Below are positions 44,619 through 53,305 of a stretch of 64,000 nucleotides of DNA, in pieces. The first letter of the stretch is position 1, and each line of letters begins with the position of its first letter. Below the pieces are notes generated by a model. It did no database searches, had not been told where the DNA came from, and saw nothing but the letters and a program-made list of their open reading frames with translations. The translations under genes were made by a program, and so were the position numbers. The stretch is from Cognatishimia activa (lineage in GTDB: Bacteria > Pseudomonadota > Alphaproteobacteria > Rhodobacterales > Rhodobacteraceae): positions 2,170,001 through 2,234,000 of the forward strand of contig NZ_CP060010.1 of the NCBI RefSeq assembly GCF_017798205.1. The letters are read 5' to 3'.

Positions 44619-47030
44619 TCAGTTAATTTTTGCAAGGCCAGAGGTGTCCATCAACCTGGCCTCTTCTTCCGCCAAAAGCCGTTCTTCGGCAGACCCTGAT
44701 ACTGAGACCTTGCCGACCTCTAAAAACAGGGGCGCTGCCAGAGGCGTCACACGATCCAGCACGACGTGATCGATACGCCCGTCGATCCGCGCGAGCATTT
44801 CTTCGATGCGCGCGAAATCTACGAGGCCGCGCATCGCCTCTTCTCGGGTGATCTGCATCAAGACGTGATCAGGGTCATACTTCAGCAAAGTGTCATAGAG
44901 GATATCGCTGGAAAACGTTGCTTGCCGGCCGGTCTTGCGCTTGCCGGGCAGGTTGCGGTCAATCAGGCCCGCGATGGTCGCAACACCTCGGAAGGTGCGT
45001 TTCATGAGTGCGTTTTCAGCAAGCCAGCCGTCCAAGCCGTCGCGCAGCTCCTTTGGGTCCAGCAGTGGGCGAGGATCGCTTACGTGATCTAAACCCCAGA
45101 TCAAGGTGGCGTAATCGGTGGCGACAAAGCCCATTGGAGCGAGCCCCAAGTCTTCCATCCTCTTCGTCAGCAAAAGTCCCAAAGTTTGCTGCGCGTTTCG
45201 GCCTGCAAACCCATAAACACACAGGTTCTGGCGATCGTCATTCGGAAAGCTTTCAACCAAAAGACGCCCGGGTTGTGGCAGTCTCGACATCTTGGTTTGT
45301 AGATGCAACCAGTCGCTAGTGTGTTGGGGCAGTTCGGGCCAATCCCCTTTGTCAAACAATCGCAAAATACGTTGGGACAATTGGGTTGAGGTCGAGAATT
45401 TCGACCCCGAGAATACAGCCACTTTGGGTTTGCGCCCGCGATTGCGCGAGACTTCGACGGTCATCTCGCGCAGGCCCTCATAGCGCACGATCTGCCCGCC
45501 GATCAGAAAGGTGTCGCCGGCGGTGAGTGACGCGGCAAAGGCTTCTTCGATCTCGCCCAGCGGCTTGCCGCCGCGGGACCGGCCCATGCGCACTTTCAAC
45601 AGGTCGCTGTCCTGAATAGTGCCCGCATTCATGCGGATCTTGGCCGCCGAACGTGGATCGCGCAGATGCCATGTCCCGTCCGGTGCCTGTTTTAACCGTT
45701 GCCACTGATCATACGCCCGCAGCGCATAGCCACCGGTTGCACAGAACGTCAGACAAAGGTCGAAATCAGCTCGGGACAGATCAGCGAAGGCCCCAGCCGA
45801 GGTCATTTCGGCGAAGAGTTCGTCCGGATCAAACGACCCCGCCGCCGCGCGCAGCATGATATGTTGGCACAAGACGTCCCGAGGCCCAGCCCCGCGTGTT
45901 TCCCCATCCAGATCGTTTTCCTGCACCGCTTGAAGCGCTGCGACGCATTCAATGACCTCAAATCGGTTCGCCGGCACCAGTATGGCTTTTGACGGCGCAT
46001 TATAGCGGTGATTGGCCCGCCCGATGCGTTGCACCAGTCGTTTAACGTTCTTGGGCGCGCCGACCTGAATGACCAAGTCCACATCGCCCCAGTCGATGCC
46101 CAGATCCAGACTGCCCGTGCAAACAATTGCCCGCAGCTCGCCGCGCACCATCGCGGCTTCGACCTTTAGGCGTTGCTCTCGGTCCAAGCTGCCATGGTGT
46201 ATGCCAATGGGCAGCGCTTCGTCATTTGCGAGCCAGAGGTTGTGAAAGAAAATTTCGGCCTGCGCGCGGGTGTTGTGAAAGATCAGCGTGGTCTTGTGTT
46301 TCTTGACCTCTTCCAGAACTGCTGGGATCGCATAGGCCGCGCCGCCGCCGGACCAGGGTGGGGCCTCGTCGGTCTGTAGCATCGAGATATCAGGTGCAGG
46401 GCCTGGATCTGCGGTTAAGATCTCGCAAGGGTCCGGGTTTTTGGCCAAGAGCTTTGCGATGTCGTCTGGTCGATCCACGGTCGCCGAAAGGCCAACACGT
46501 TTCATATCGGGGCACAGTGCCTGCAAGCGCGCCAGTGCCAGCATCAATTGGTCGCCCCGTTTGCTTTCCGCCAAAGCGTGGATTTCATCCACGACGACCC
46601 GCTTGAGGCCACGGAAAATATGGGGCGCATCCTCGTAACTGGTCAGGAGAGCAAGGCTTTCCGGCGTGGTCAGCAGAATATGAGGCGGATCAGCCCGCTG
46701 GCGTTTCTTGCGCATACCAGAGGTGTCACCCGTGCGCTCTTCGATCCGAATGGGCAGCCCGATCTCTGAAATCGGCGTGTTGAGATTGCGTTGAATGTCG
46801 CTCGCAAGCGCCTTGAGCGGAGAAACATAGAGCGTATGCAGACCCTCATGCGTCCCATCTGCCAAATCGACCAAAGTGGGCAGGAACCCCGCCAGAGTCT
46901 TGCCACAGCCCGTCGGAGCAATCAGCAAAAGGGCGGGCACATCGCCTTTGGCCAGCATCTGCAACTGATGTGGATGGGCCGCCCAGCCTCGGCTGGCAAA
47001 CCAGTCGTTGAATGCCGATGGAAGCGTCAT
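44619..47030 (-). CDS. Ligase-associated DEXH helicase (Lhr-like)
   Basis: 803 residues, Lhr-core family of superfamily 2. Walker A APTGCGKTLAG (38-48), VVDEIHALAESKRG, GLSATV, TGSLDLGIDWGDVDLVIQVG, QRIGRANHR, then winged-helix and Lhr C-terminal domains. It unwinds DNA 3'-5' by family. Only pdeM accompanies it; the ligase and exonuclease of the usual set are not in the window. Starts ATG 47030 with MTLPSAFNDWFASRGW. Confidence 0.9.
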   Translation of the reverse strand: MTLPSAFNDWFASRGWAAHPHQLQMLAKGDVPALLLIAPTGCGKTLAGFLPTLVDLADGTHEGLHTLYVSPLKALASDIQRNLNTPISEIGLPIRIEERTGDTSGMRKKRQRADPPHILLTTPESLALLTSYEDAPHIFRGLKRVVVDEIHALAESKRGDQLMLALARLQALCPDMKRVGLSATVDRPDDIAKLLAKNPDPCEILTADPGPAPDISMLQTDEAPPWSGGGAAYAIPAVLEEVKKHKTTLIFHNTRAQAEIFFHNLWLANDEALPIGIHHGSLDREQRLKVEAAMVRGELRAIVCTGSLDLGIDWGDVDLVIQVGAPKNVKRLVQRIGRANHRYNAPSKAILVPANRFEVIECVAALQAVQENDLDGETRGAGPRDVLCQHIMLRAAAGSFDPDELFAEMTSAGAFADLSRADFDLCLTFCATGGYALRAYDQWQRLKQAPDGTWHLRDPRSAAKIRMNAGTIQDSDLLKVRMGRSRGGKPLGEIEEAFAASLTAGDTFLIGGQIVRYEGLREMTVEVSRNRGRKPKVAVFSGSKFSTSTQLSQRILRLFDKGDWPELPQHTSDWLHLQTKMSRLPQPGRLLVESFPNDDRQNLCVYGFAGRNAQQTLGLLLTKRMEDLGLAPMGFVATDYATLIWGLDHVSDPRPLLDPKELRDGLDGWLAENALMKRTFRGVATIAGLIDRNLPGKRKTGRQATFSSDILYDTLLKYDPDHVLMQITREEAMRGLVDFARIEEMLARIDGRIDHVVLDRVTPLAAPLFLEVGKVSVSGSAEERLLAEEEARLMDTSGLAKIN

Positions 47031-47116
47031 ACCTGCGCGTAAGACCTTTGAAGATTGAGGCGAAGCGAGAATTTAAGGAACGCTAGGGCGCTGCGGCGCT
47101 CAAGGCAAGATCAACA

Positions 47117-47136
47117 TCAAGCGAGCTCGAAGCTCG
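47117..47136. other. Hairpin downstream of the ArsR-type gene
   Basis: CGAGCT-CGA-AGCTCG (47122-47136), with outer bases ACATC/GATGT able to extend it across a small bulge. No U-run on the minus strand. Weak terminator or processing stem. Confidence 0.35.
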
Positions 47137-47144
47137 ATGTGCTC

Positions 47145-47492
47145 TTACTCTTTTGAGGGATCTTCACGCGTTGAGTCCGTGGCGCAAAACCGTTCATAGA
47201 GAACACCGATAATCTGGGCGACAGTCTGGTCTGCGACAGAGTAATAAACGGTCTTTCCGTTGCGGCGGGTCTCAACCATCTCTTCTTCGCGCAAGCGTGC
47301 AAGCATCTGACTGACCGCAGCCTGACGCGCATCCAATAGAATTTCCAACTCGCTGACGGATTTTTCGCCTGTCGAGAGATGGCAAAGGATTTTCAATCGA
47401 CCTTCATGCGCAAAGCTTTTCAGGAAGCGCGCCGCAGCGGCTGCGCTTTCTTCAAAAGACGTCATAGAGTCGGCGGAGTTTTGGATATTCAC
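47145..47492 (-). CDS. ArsR-family repressor of the BigR/SqrR persulfide-sensing type
   Basis: 115 residues, winged helix. RLKILCHLSTGEKSVSELE has Cys37 and the C-terminal helix VLYERFCATDS has Cys103, 66 residues apart, the same spacing as the two redox cysteines of Xylella BigR (recalled Cys42 and Cys108). In BigR and Rhodobacter SqrR these form a tetrasulfide link on reactive sulfur and release DNA. RQAAVSQMLARLREEEMVETRRNGK is the recognition region. No metal-site CxC of classical ArsR/SmtB. No sulfide oxidation genes lie nearby, so the targets are elsewhere. Confidence 0.8.
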   Translation of the reverse strand: MNIQNSADSMTSFEESAAAAARFLKSFAHEGRLKILCHLSTGEKSVSELEILLDARQAAVSQMLARLREEEMVETRRNGKTVYYSVADQTVAQIIGVLYERFCATDSTREDPSKE

Positions 47493-47552
47493 AGCTAAAT
47501 CCTAAAACAATTGACCCAGCCTAGCATAGAAACCGCCAATTTGCGAAGTCAC

Positions 47553-48782
47553 TTATTCAAGAGGTGGCGCGCCACCGGCAAAAGAGTTGCCATTCACATA
47601 GTCGCAAGGATCGTCCTGCATGTTCAGATGTAGATCGTGGCCGGTGAAAGGATGCGCGCGGGCAAGGTCTTCGTCGACTTCGATGCCAAGGCCGGGTTCG
47701 GTTGGCGCGTGGACAAAGCCGTCTTCGACGCGAATGCCGCCTTTGATGAGGTCCTTGTGGAAAGGTGTTTCGATGGTTTCGACCATCAGGATGTTCGGGA
47801 TCGAAATGCCGAAATGGATATTCGCGGCCCATTCCACTGGGCCTGCATAAAGATGCGGTGCCATCTGCGCGTTGTGAACTTCGGCGAGGGCTGCGATCTT
47901 TTTTGCCTCCCATATGCCGCCGACGCGCCCCAGCGCGGGTTGCAGGATTGTTGCGGCTCCCAGGCGCAGGACGTCTGCGAATTCGGCTTTGGTAGTGAGG
48001 CGCTCGCCGGTGGCTGTCGGAATGCGCACAGCTTGCGCGACTTTGGCCATTTCGCGCGCATTGTCTGGCGGAATTGGCTCTTCATACCAGAGCGGGCTGT
48101 ATTTCTCCAAGGCCTGCCCAAGGCGGATCGCGCCCGCGGTGGTGAATTGCCCGTGGGTTCCGAACAATAGGTCCGCCTCATCGCCCACCGCGCCGCGGAT
48201 CGCCTGACACATGGCCTCGGACATGGTGATGTCGCGCATCGCAGGCATGTGGCCGCCGCGCATTGTGTATGGACCAGCCGGGTCAAATTTCATCGCGGTG
48301 TAGCCTTGGGCCAGCAGATCAGCCGCCGCTTCGGCATGCATAGCGGGCGAGGTCCAAAAGGCGTTTATGTCATGCTCGGGAAGGGGATAAAGATAGGTAT
48401 AGGCCCGCAGCCGTTCATTCATTTTACCACCCAGCAGAGCATAGACGGGACGACCGCGATCCTTGCCCAGAATATCCCAGCAGGCGATCTCTAACCCGGA
48501 AAACGCGCCCATCACGGTCAGGTCCGGCCGCTGCGTGAAGCCTGAGGAATAGACCTTGCGGAACATCAATTCGATGTCTTCGGGGTTCTCGCCCTGCATA
48601 TGCCGCTCAAAGACATCGCGGATTACGTGGGTCATGGCCTCGGGCCCCACAGAGGCCGCATAGCATTCACCCCAACCGACCAGCCCGGTGTCGGTGCGCA
48701 GTTTGACCAAAATCCAGTAACGGCCACCCCAACCCGGCGCTGGGGGGCTTGTGACGATGACATCCAGATCGATCAGACGCAT
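47553..48782 (-). CDS. Enolase-superfamily dehydratase (mandelate racemase/galactonate dehydratase-like)
   Basis: 409 residues. A capping domain (MRLIDLDVIVTSPPAPGWGG) and a barrel with metal-ligand acids in LWYEEPIPPD and ATGERLTTK and a His in MAPHLYAGPVEW. The strand that normally gives the first metal Asp (DFHG in DgoD) reads GTHG, so this Asp appears to be replaced by Gly. The family dehydrates or isomerises sugar acids; the exact substrate is not readable. It follows the alcohol dehydrogenase by 56 bases on the same strand, suggesting a short sugar-acid or polyol operon. Confidence 0.8.
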   Translation of the reverse strand: MRLIDLDVIVTSPPAPGWGGRYWILVKLRTDTGLVGWGECYAASVGPEAMTHVIRDVFERHMQGENPEDIELMFRKVYSSGFTQRPDLTVMGAFSGLEIACWDILGKDRGRPVYALLGGKMNERLRAYTYLYPLPEHDINAFWTSPAMHAEAAADLLAQGYTAMKFDPAGPYTMRGGHMPAMRDITMSEAMCQAIRGAVGDEADLLFGTHGQFTTAGAIRLGQALEKYSPLWYEEPIPPDNAREMAKVAQAVRIPTATGERLTTKAEFADVLRLGAATILQPALGRVGGIWEAKKIAALAEVHNAQMAPHLYAGPVEWAANIHFGISIPNILMVETIETPFHKDLIKGGIRVEDGFVHAPTEPGLGIEVDEDLARAHPFTGHDLHLNMQDDPCDYVNGNSFAGGAPPLE

Positions 48783-48838
48783 GGGGCTCTCCTTTGGATG
48801 TGAGCTTGCGACGAAGTCTTCGCGGGCGCAAGCGCGCC

Positions 48839-49924
48839 TTAGAACACGATGACGTTGCGCTTGGCAGTGCCGGTTTTTGTGTCGGCAATGGCTTCGTTGA
48901 TTTTATCCAGCGTCCATGTGCCAGAGACCAACTCATCCAGTTTCAAGCGGCCTTGCTCATAGAGGTCTGCCATCCAAGGGATGTCGCGCGGCACCACCAC
49001 GTCGCCCATTTTAGAGCCGATCATGCTCTGGCCGACAGCGGCGAAGTTCGCGGCCTCATATGTAGAAACCGCGCCCGTATGGGGCATACCCACCATGATC
49101 ATCTTGCCGCCATAGGCGAGGTAATTCGGCGCGGCGTCATAGGCAGGGGCGGCACCCACAGTGACCAGAACCGCATCGGCCCCACGTCCTCCGAGGGCCT
49201 CTTTGGCGGCGCGCCATGGCTTATCTTCCGTAGCGAGCACACCGTGGGTTGCGCCAAATTCCTTTGCGATTTCAAGCTTCTCTTCGCTCATATCCACGGC
49301 GACGATCCGACGAGCACCTGCGATACGCGCGCCTTGGATGGCGTTCAGGCCCACACCGCCTGCACCAATAACGACGACGTCTTGACCAGCGCGCAATTGC
49401 GCTGCGTTCACAACAGCTCCGACGCCGGTGATGACGCCGCAAGCCAAGAGGCTCGCGCAGGTCGAGGACATATCCTCGGGGATCTCGGCGATCTGGCTTT
49501 GATCGACCACGACCTTCTCTGCAAAAGCTCCACAGGCCATCGCCTGATGCAACTTGCTGCCGTCGGGCATGGTCAGAGGCCCTTTGTCACCGTCATAGGC
49601 CGTTTGACAGATCGTCGGCGTTCCGGCCGCACAGGCAGGGCAGGTGCCACAGGCGCGAATGAGGGTCACGACCACTTTGTCACCCACCTGATGGCCCGTT
49701 ACATTGTCGCCCATCGCGGTAATCACGCCCGCCGCCTCATGGCCATAGACCGCAGGCAAAGACCCGCCCCAGGCACCATCGGCGTAAGAGATATCTGAGT
49801 GGCAAATCGCGACGGCAGCGAGGGTCACCTCGACCTCGCCTGAAATCGGTGCGCGCAGCTCGACGTCTTCGATAGAGAGGGGTTTGCCAAATTCGTGGCA
49901 GACAGCAGCTTTGACTAGGGCCAT
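48839..49924 (-). CDS. Zinc-dependent alcohol dehydrogenase
   Basis: 361 residues, medium-chain dehydrogenase. Catalytic zinc ligands in AICHSD (C41), YGHEAAG (H62) and LACGVITG; structural zinc Cys92, Cys95, Cys98 and Cys106 (CGTCPACAAGTPTIC). NAD-binding GAGGVGLNAIQGA with a following acidic VAVD, which favours NAD over NADP. Overall closest to class III-like/benzyl alcohol types, but the substrate is open. AAGGA lies ahead of the ATG, and a 29-base dyad lies just upstream. Confidence 0.88.
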   Translation of the reverse strand: MALVKAAVCHEFGKPLSIEDVELRAPISGEVEVTLAAVAICHSDISYADGAWGGSLPAVYGHEAAGVITAMGDNVTGHQVGDKVVVTLIRACGTCPACAAGTPTICQTAYDGDKGPLTMPDGSKLHQAMACGAFAEKVVVDQSQIAEIPEDMSSTCASLLACGVITGVGAVVNAAQLRAGQDVVVIGAGGVGLNAIQGARIAGARRIVAVDMSEEKLEIAKEFGATHGVLATEDKPWRAAKEALGGRGADAVLVTVGAAPAYDAAPNYLAYGGKMIMVGMPHTGAVSTYEAANFAAVGQSMIGSKMGDVVVPRDIPWMADLYEQGRLKLDELVSGTWTLDKINEAIADTKTGTAKRNVIVF

Positions 49925-49937
49925 GTCAGAAATCCTT

Positions 49938-49966
49938 GTTAACTCGCACCAGCTTGGTGAGTTAAC
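49938..49966 (-). promoter_or_regulatory. 29-base operator-like dyad before the alcohol dehydrogenase
   Basis: Outer arms GTTAACTC/GAGTTAAC (8 bp) enclose inner arms ACCA/TGGT around GCT. It ends 14 bases before the dehydrogenase start. Size and symmetry suit a GntR- or LacI-type regulator; no such gene is adjacent. Confidence 0.6.
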
Positions 49967-49999
49967 GCTATCAGCTGACCGCCCGATTGCGACAAAGTT

Positions 50000-51217
50000 T
50001 TATGCGTTTTGTGTCGCTTGTGATGCACTACGCCACGTAAAGATCACGATCGCGATGCCCATGAGGAGTGCTGCCAGCAAGAAGGACGCACCGGGCAGGT
50101 AGATCGGGGCCGAGTCTCGCGTGAAAAAGGCGAAGGTTTGGTTCATCACCAAAGGCGAAATCACCATGCCGATGGCCGCCACAGACGTGAGCACGCCTTG
50201 CAATTCCCCTTGTGCGTCATCAGGGACGACGCGCGACATTATGCCTTGCAACGCAGGCAGGCCGATAGAGGCGAGCGCGGCGATAGGTGTGAAGGCGAGG
50301 ATCAACATGCCGCTGGGTACCAAGCCGATGAAAAGCATGGCGAAAATTTCGAGGCCGAGACCGAAAATCACCGTGCCGCGATAGCCGAAGCGATTGATCA
50401 AAGGCTGCACCAAAAGAGCTTGGCTGGCGGCATAGAAAATGCCGAAAACGGCCAGAGATATCCCGATCATGCTGACGCTCCAGCCAAAGGCTTCGGCGGT
50501 GAAGTAGCTCCAGATCGCGGGGTACACATAGGCTGAGACCTGATAGAAAAAGAACACCAAGAGAAGCGCGCCTAGGTTTGGGAGCTTGGAGACGGCGGCA
50601 AACGCCCCAAGCGGGTTTGCGCGTTTCCAGCGGAAGGGGCGGCGGATCTCATCCGTGACGGTTTCTTTTAGGACGAAATAGCCTAGGATCACATTCGCGC
50701 CGGCGAGGGCGGCGGCCGCAAAGAACGGCGCGCGGGTGCCAAATTCCGCAAGCATACCGCCAAGCGCTGGGCCGAGGACAAAGCCAATGCCAAAGCCTGC
50801 ACCAATCAGGCCGAAGTTCTTCGCCTTTTGATCCGGCGTCGAGATGTCTGCCATATAGGCGCTGGCGGTAGAGTGCGTCGCGGCGGTAATGCCTCCGACG
50901 ATCCGGCCCGCCAGCAATAGCCAGATGCTGCCCGCCAGAGCCATGACGATGTAGTCAAGCGCCATGACCGTCAGGGAAATCAGCAGGACGGGTCTGCGGC
51001 CATAGCGGTCAGACAGGTTGCCAAGGAAGGGACCAAAGAGGAACTGCATCGCGGCAAAGGACGCGGCCAATATGCCGCCCCAGATCGCCGCATCCGAGAT
51101 GCCGACGCCCTGAACCTCTTGGATCAGATCGGGCATCACAGGCATGATCAGACCGATGCCCATGGCGTCAATCACAACGGTCATAACGATGAAGATGATC
51201 GGCAATCTTGATGACAT
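50000..51217 (-). CDS. TetA-like MFS drug exporter
   Basis: 405 residues, 12 membrane segments, DHA1 family. Motif A between segments 2 and 3 is [14 protein letters not shown], and motif C in segment 5 is [14 protein letters not shown], the antiporter signature. [20 protein letters not shown] in the first segment is typical of TetA-class exporters. Start ATG 51217 ([11 protein letters not shown]) has GGGGA ahead. The natural substrate is unknown and resistance cannot be inferred. Confidence 0.85.
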   Translation of the reverse strand: MSSRLPIIFIVMTVVIDAMGIGLIMPVMPDLIQEVQGVGISDAAIWGGILAASFAAMQFLFGPFLGNLSDRYGRRPVLLISLTVMALDYIVMALAGSIWLLLAGRIVGGITAATHSTASAYMADISTPDQKAKNFGLIGAGFGIGFVLGPALGGMLAEFGTRAPFFAAAALAGANVILGYFVLKETVTDEIRRPFRWKRANPLGAFAAVSKLPNLGALLLVFFFYQVSAYVYPAIWSYFTAEAFGWSVSMIGISLAVFGIFYAASQALLVQPLINRFGYRGTVIFGLGLEIFAMLFIGLVPSGMLILAFTPIAALASIGLPALQGIMSRVVPDDAQGELQGVLTSVAAIGMVISPLVMNQTFAFFTRDSAPIYLPGASFLLAALLMGIAIVIFTWRSASQATQNA

Positions 51218-51272
51218 AACGGTCCCCAAACCCTCTTAGGGGTCAGAGATAAGGGATTTAAATGCAAAATCA

Positions 51273-51284
51273 AACTGATCAGTT
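51273..51284 (-). promoter_or_regulatory. 12-base palindrome upstream of the TetA-like gene
   Basis: AACTGATCAGTT, perfect, 56 bases before the MFS start, in an A+T-rich stretch that should hold the promoter. It could be a TetR- or MarR-type operator; no regulator gene is adjacent. Confidence 0.4.
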
Positions 51285-51308
51285 CAGTTTTGACAGTTTG
51301 CCGTAGGG

Positions 51309-52112
51309 TCAGATTTCCGCGTCTTGGGCTATGTGGCCGATATCTTTGAGGAATTGCACCAAGGGCATGGCAAAAGAAATTGGCTGATCCACGGGCGAAA
51401 GGTGCCCGGATTTGCGAATGATTTCCACTTTTGAACCCGGGATGAGCTCTACGATCTCTCGGGTCATGTCCGGCGGGATGATCTTGTCGTCAAAGCTGGC
51501 GAGCCCCAAAGTCGGCAGGCGCAGACCGCTGGTGGGTGTGTAAAAATCCGTGGTTTTTACCGCTTCCATATAGCCGATCACCACCTCATCCGGCAGGGCC
51601 GCGAGGCTTTTGCGCCAAGGCTCGGTCTTGCCGTTCAGATGCCAGTCTTTGGTGAACCAGGCTTCAATCGTGCGGCTTGTCATGCCGCCGGTGCCCTTGG
51701 CGCGCACCTCTTCGATTTGCTTGTCCCACTGGCTGGCAATCCCTACCCGCGCCGAGGTATTCGCCAGCACGAGGCCTCGGATGATATCCAGCCGCTTCAC
51801 AGCCAATCCCTGCGCCACCATGCCGCCAATCGACAGGCCGACAACGACCGCATCGCGGACCTTCAGGTGATCCAGAACCCGTTCCACGTCACGCACCAGA
51901 CTGCCCATCTTATAGATACCCTCAGGTGCCGTGCTGTCGCGATGGCCGCGCATATCTGGGCGTATGATCCTGAGGCCCGGAGGCAGGTGCTCGATCATAT
52001 CCTCCCATAGATGTGCGCCGGTTCCGAGCGCGTGCAACAGCACCAAAGGTGCGCCATTGCGTGGGCCTTCGTCGATCACGTTAAGGCTGTGGGTGCCGAG
52101 GTCGATCTTCAT
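51309..52112 (-). CDS. Alpha/beta hydrolase, 3-oxoadipate enol-lactonase (PcaD)-like
   Basis: 267 residues. Oxyanion loop LLHALGTGAHLWED, nucleophile elbow GLSIGGMVAQGLA (Ser), and C-terminal KSGHLSPVDQP (His). PDMRGHRDSTAPEG and LVLANTSARVG are like PcaD, which opens 3-oxoadipate enol-lactone. No other pca genes are in the window, so the catabolic role is an inference. Its ATG directly abuts the stop of the upstream nuclease-like gene, the last gene of a five-gene operon. Confidence 0.75.
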   Translation of the reverse strand: MKIDLGTHSLNVIDEGPRNGAPLVLLHALGTGAHLWEDMIEHLPPGLRIIRPDMRGHRDSTAPEGIYKMGSLVRDVERVLDHLKVRDAVVVGLSIGGMVAQGLAVKRLDIIRGLVLANTSARVGIASQWDKQIEEVRAKGTGGMTSRTIEAWFTKDWHLNGKTEPWRKSLAALPDEVVIGYMEAVKTTDFYTPTSGLRLPTLGLASFDDKIIPPDMTREIVELIPGSKVEIIRKSGHLSPVDQPISFAMPLVQFLKDIGHIAQDAEI

Positions 52113-53300
52113 TCATTTCAATCGCATATGGGCCATGATCTGCCCGTGATCAGAGGCCAGTTTGTTATAGGGCGCTTCCGGGTGGCTGCCGTCGGTGAGA
52201 TGGTCGTTAAAGACACTAAAGTACTCCATATCGCCGATCCGGTCGGGATTGTCAGGATTGAAATGACGCGACAGGTAAATCTGGTCGATACTTTCATGCA
52301 CGCCGCCAAACGCGGTCGTATAGACCACATCGCGCAGGCTTTTGCGCAGGAATAGGTTCTCGGCAGAGACGAGCTGCATTTTCAGCAAAGCCGCGCGGAT
52401 CTGTTTGTCCTCAGCCTCGCTGTAGCGATCGCGCGGCGTTTCGGCGTCGTGGCGCAGCATCCAAGCGTAGTTTTTGAATGGTGTCTCGCCCGAGATGATT
52501 TCCGAACTGACCGCGTTTTCGCCATCGTTGAAATCGCCCGTGACGGCGACGGGGTTGCCCGCCTCCAGTTCCTTGACGATCTCGCGGCGCAGAACCCAAG
52601 CCTCTGCCATGCGGCGCACTGCGGCGCGTAGGGATCCAAGGGCACGGCCAATTGGATCGTATTGGGTGAGATCTGCCTCGGGGGCAGGGCCTCCGTGATC
52701 GGGGCGGGGGAATTCGCCGAGTTTGGATTTCAGGTGGCAATTGAAAAGCGTCACCACGTGATCGCCCACGGGCACGCGCACCTTGAGGATCGGGCGGGAG
52801 AGACGAGTGATCCGGATCGAGCCGCCGTCGCCTCCGGTCAGATCCTGCATGGGAATGTCGAGTGTTTCAGGTAGGTCCTGAATGACCTCAGGATCCCCGA
52901 CAAACCCAAACCGGCTGAGGACCGCGACGCCAGGGCGGCGATGGCCTGGCTCGCCTGTGTCGTTGACGTTCTTGGCAAAGGCGATGTAGCGCGTGTCATA
53001 GGGGTCAAACCCCAGCTTTTTGAAGATCGCTTTGCGGTGATAGCGTTTGTCGCGACTGGGGATCACAGCGGCATTCAGGGCCGCGCCCCGTTCATTGGTT
53101 TCCTCAATCACTTGGCGCAGCGCGTCTTCTTCAAAGATCTCTTGAAATCCGATGATATCGGCATCCATCGACAGGATCTGATCCGCCATCCAATCGACTT
53201 TCCACGCATGTTCCTCGGGGGTGTAGGACTGGAAGCGATAATACTCCTGATCTGCTCCGATCAGGTTTTTGACGTTGAAGGACGCAAGCGTGAAATGCAT
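52113..53300 (-). CDS. Endonuclease/exonuclease/phosphatase (EEP) family protein
   Basis: 395 residues without a signal peptide. EEP motifs: FNVKNL (Asn), IGFQEIFEE (Glu), LFNCHLKSKLG (His), VTGDFNDGENA (Asp-x-Asn), SDHGQIMAHM (Asp-His). The members cut nucleic acids or phosphoesters such as inositol phosphates or sphingomyelin; the inserted region near 210-260 is not informative. Tight operon position between a PLP dehydratase and the PcaD-like gene. Confidence 0.8.
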   Translation of the reverse strand: MHFTLASFNVKNLIGADQEYYRFQSYTPEEHAWKVDWMADQILSMDADIIGFQEIFEEDALRQVIEETNERGAALNAAVIPSRDKRYHRKAIFKKLGFDPYDTRYIAFAKNVNDTGEPGHRRPGVAVLSRFGFVGDPEVIQDLPETLDIPMQDLTGGDGGSIRITRLSRPILKVRVPVGDHVVTLFNCHLKSKLGEFPRPDHGGPAPEADLTQYDPIGRALGSLRAAVRRMAEAWVLRREIVKELEAGNPVAVTGDFNDGENAVSSEIISGETPFKNYAWMLRHDAETPRDRYSEAEDKQIRAALLKMQLVSAENLFLRKSLRDVVYTTAFGGVHESIDQIYLSRHFNPDNPDRIGDMEYFSVFNDHLTDGSHPEAPYNKLASDHGQIMAHMRLK

Positions 53301-53305
53301 GGGAT

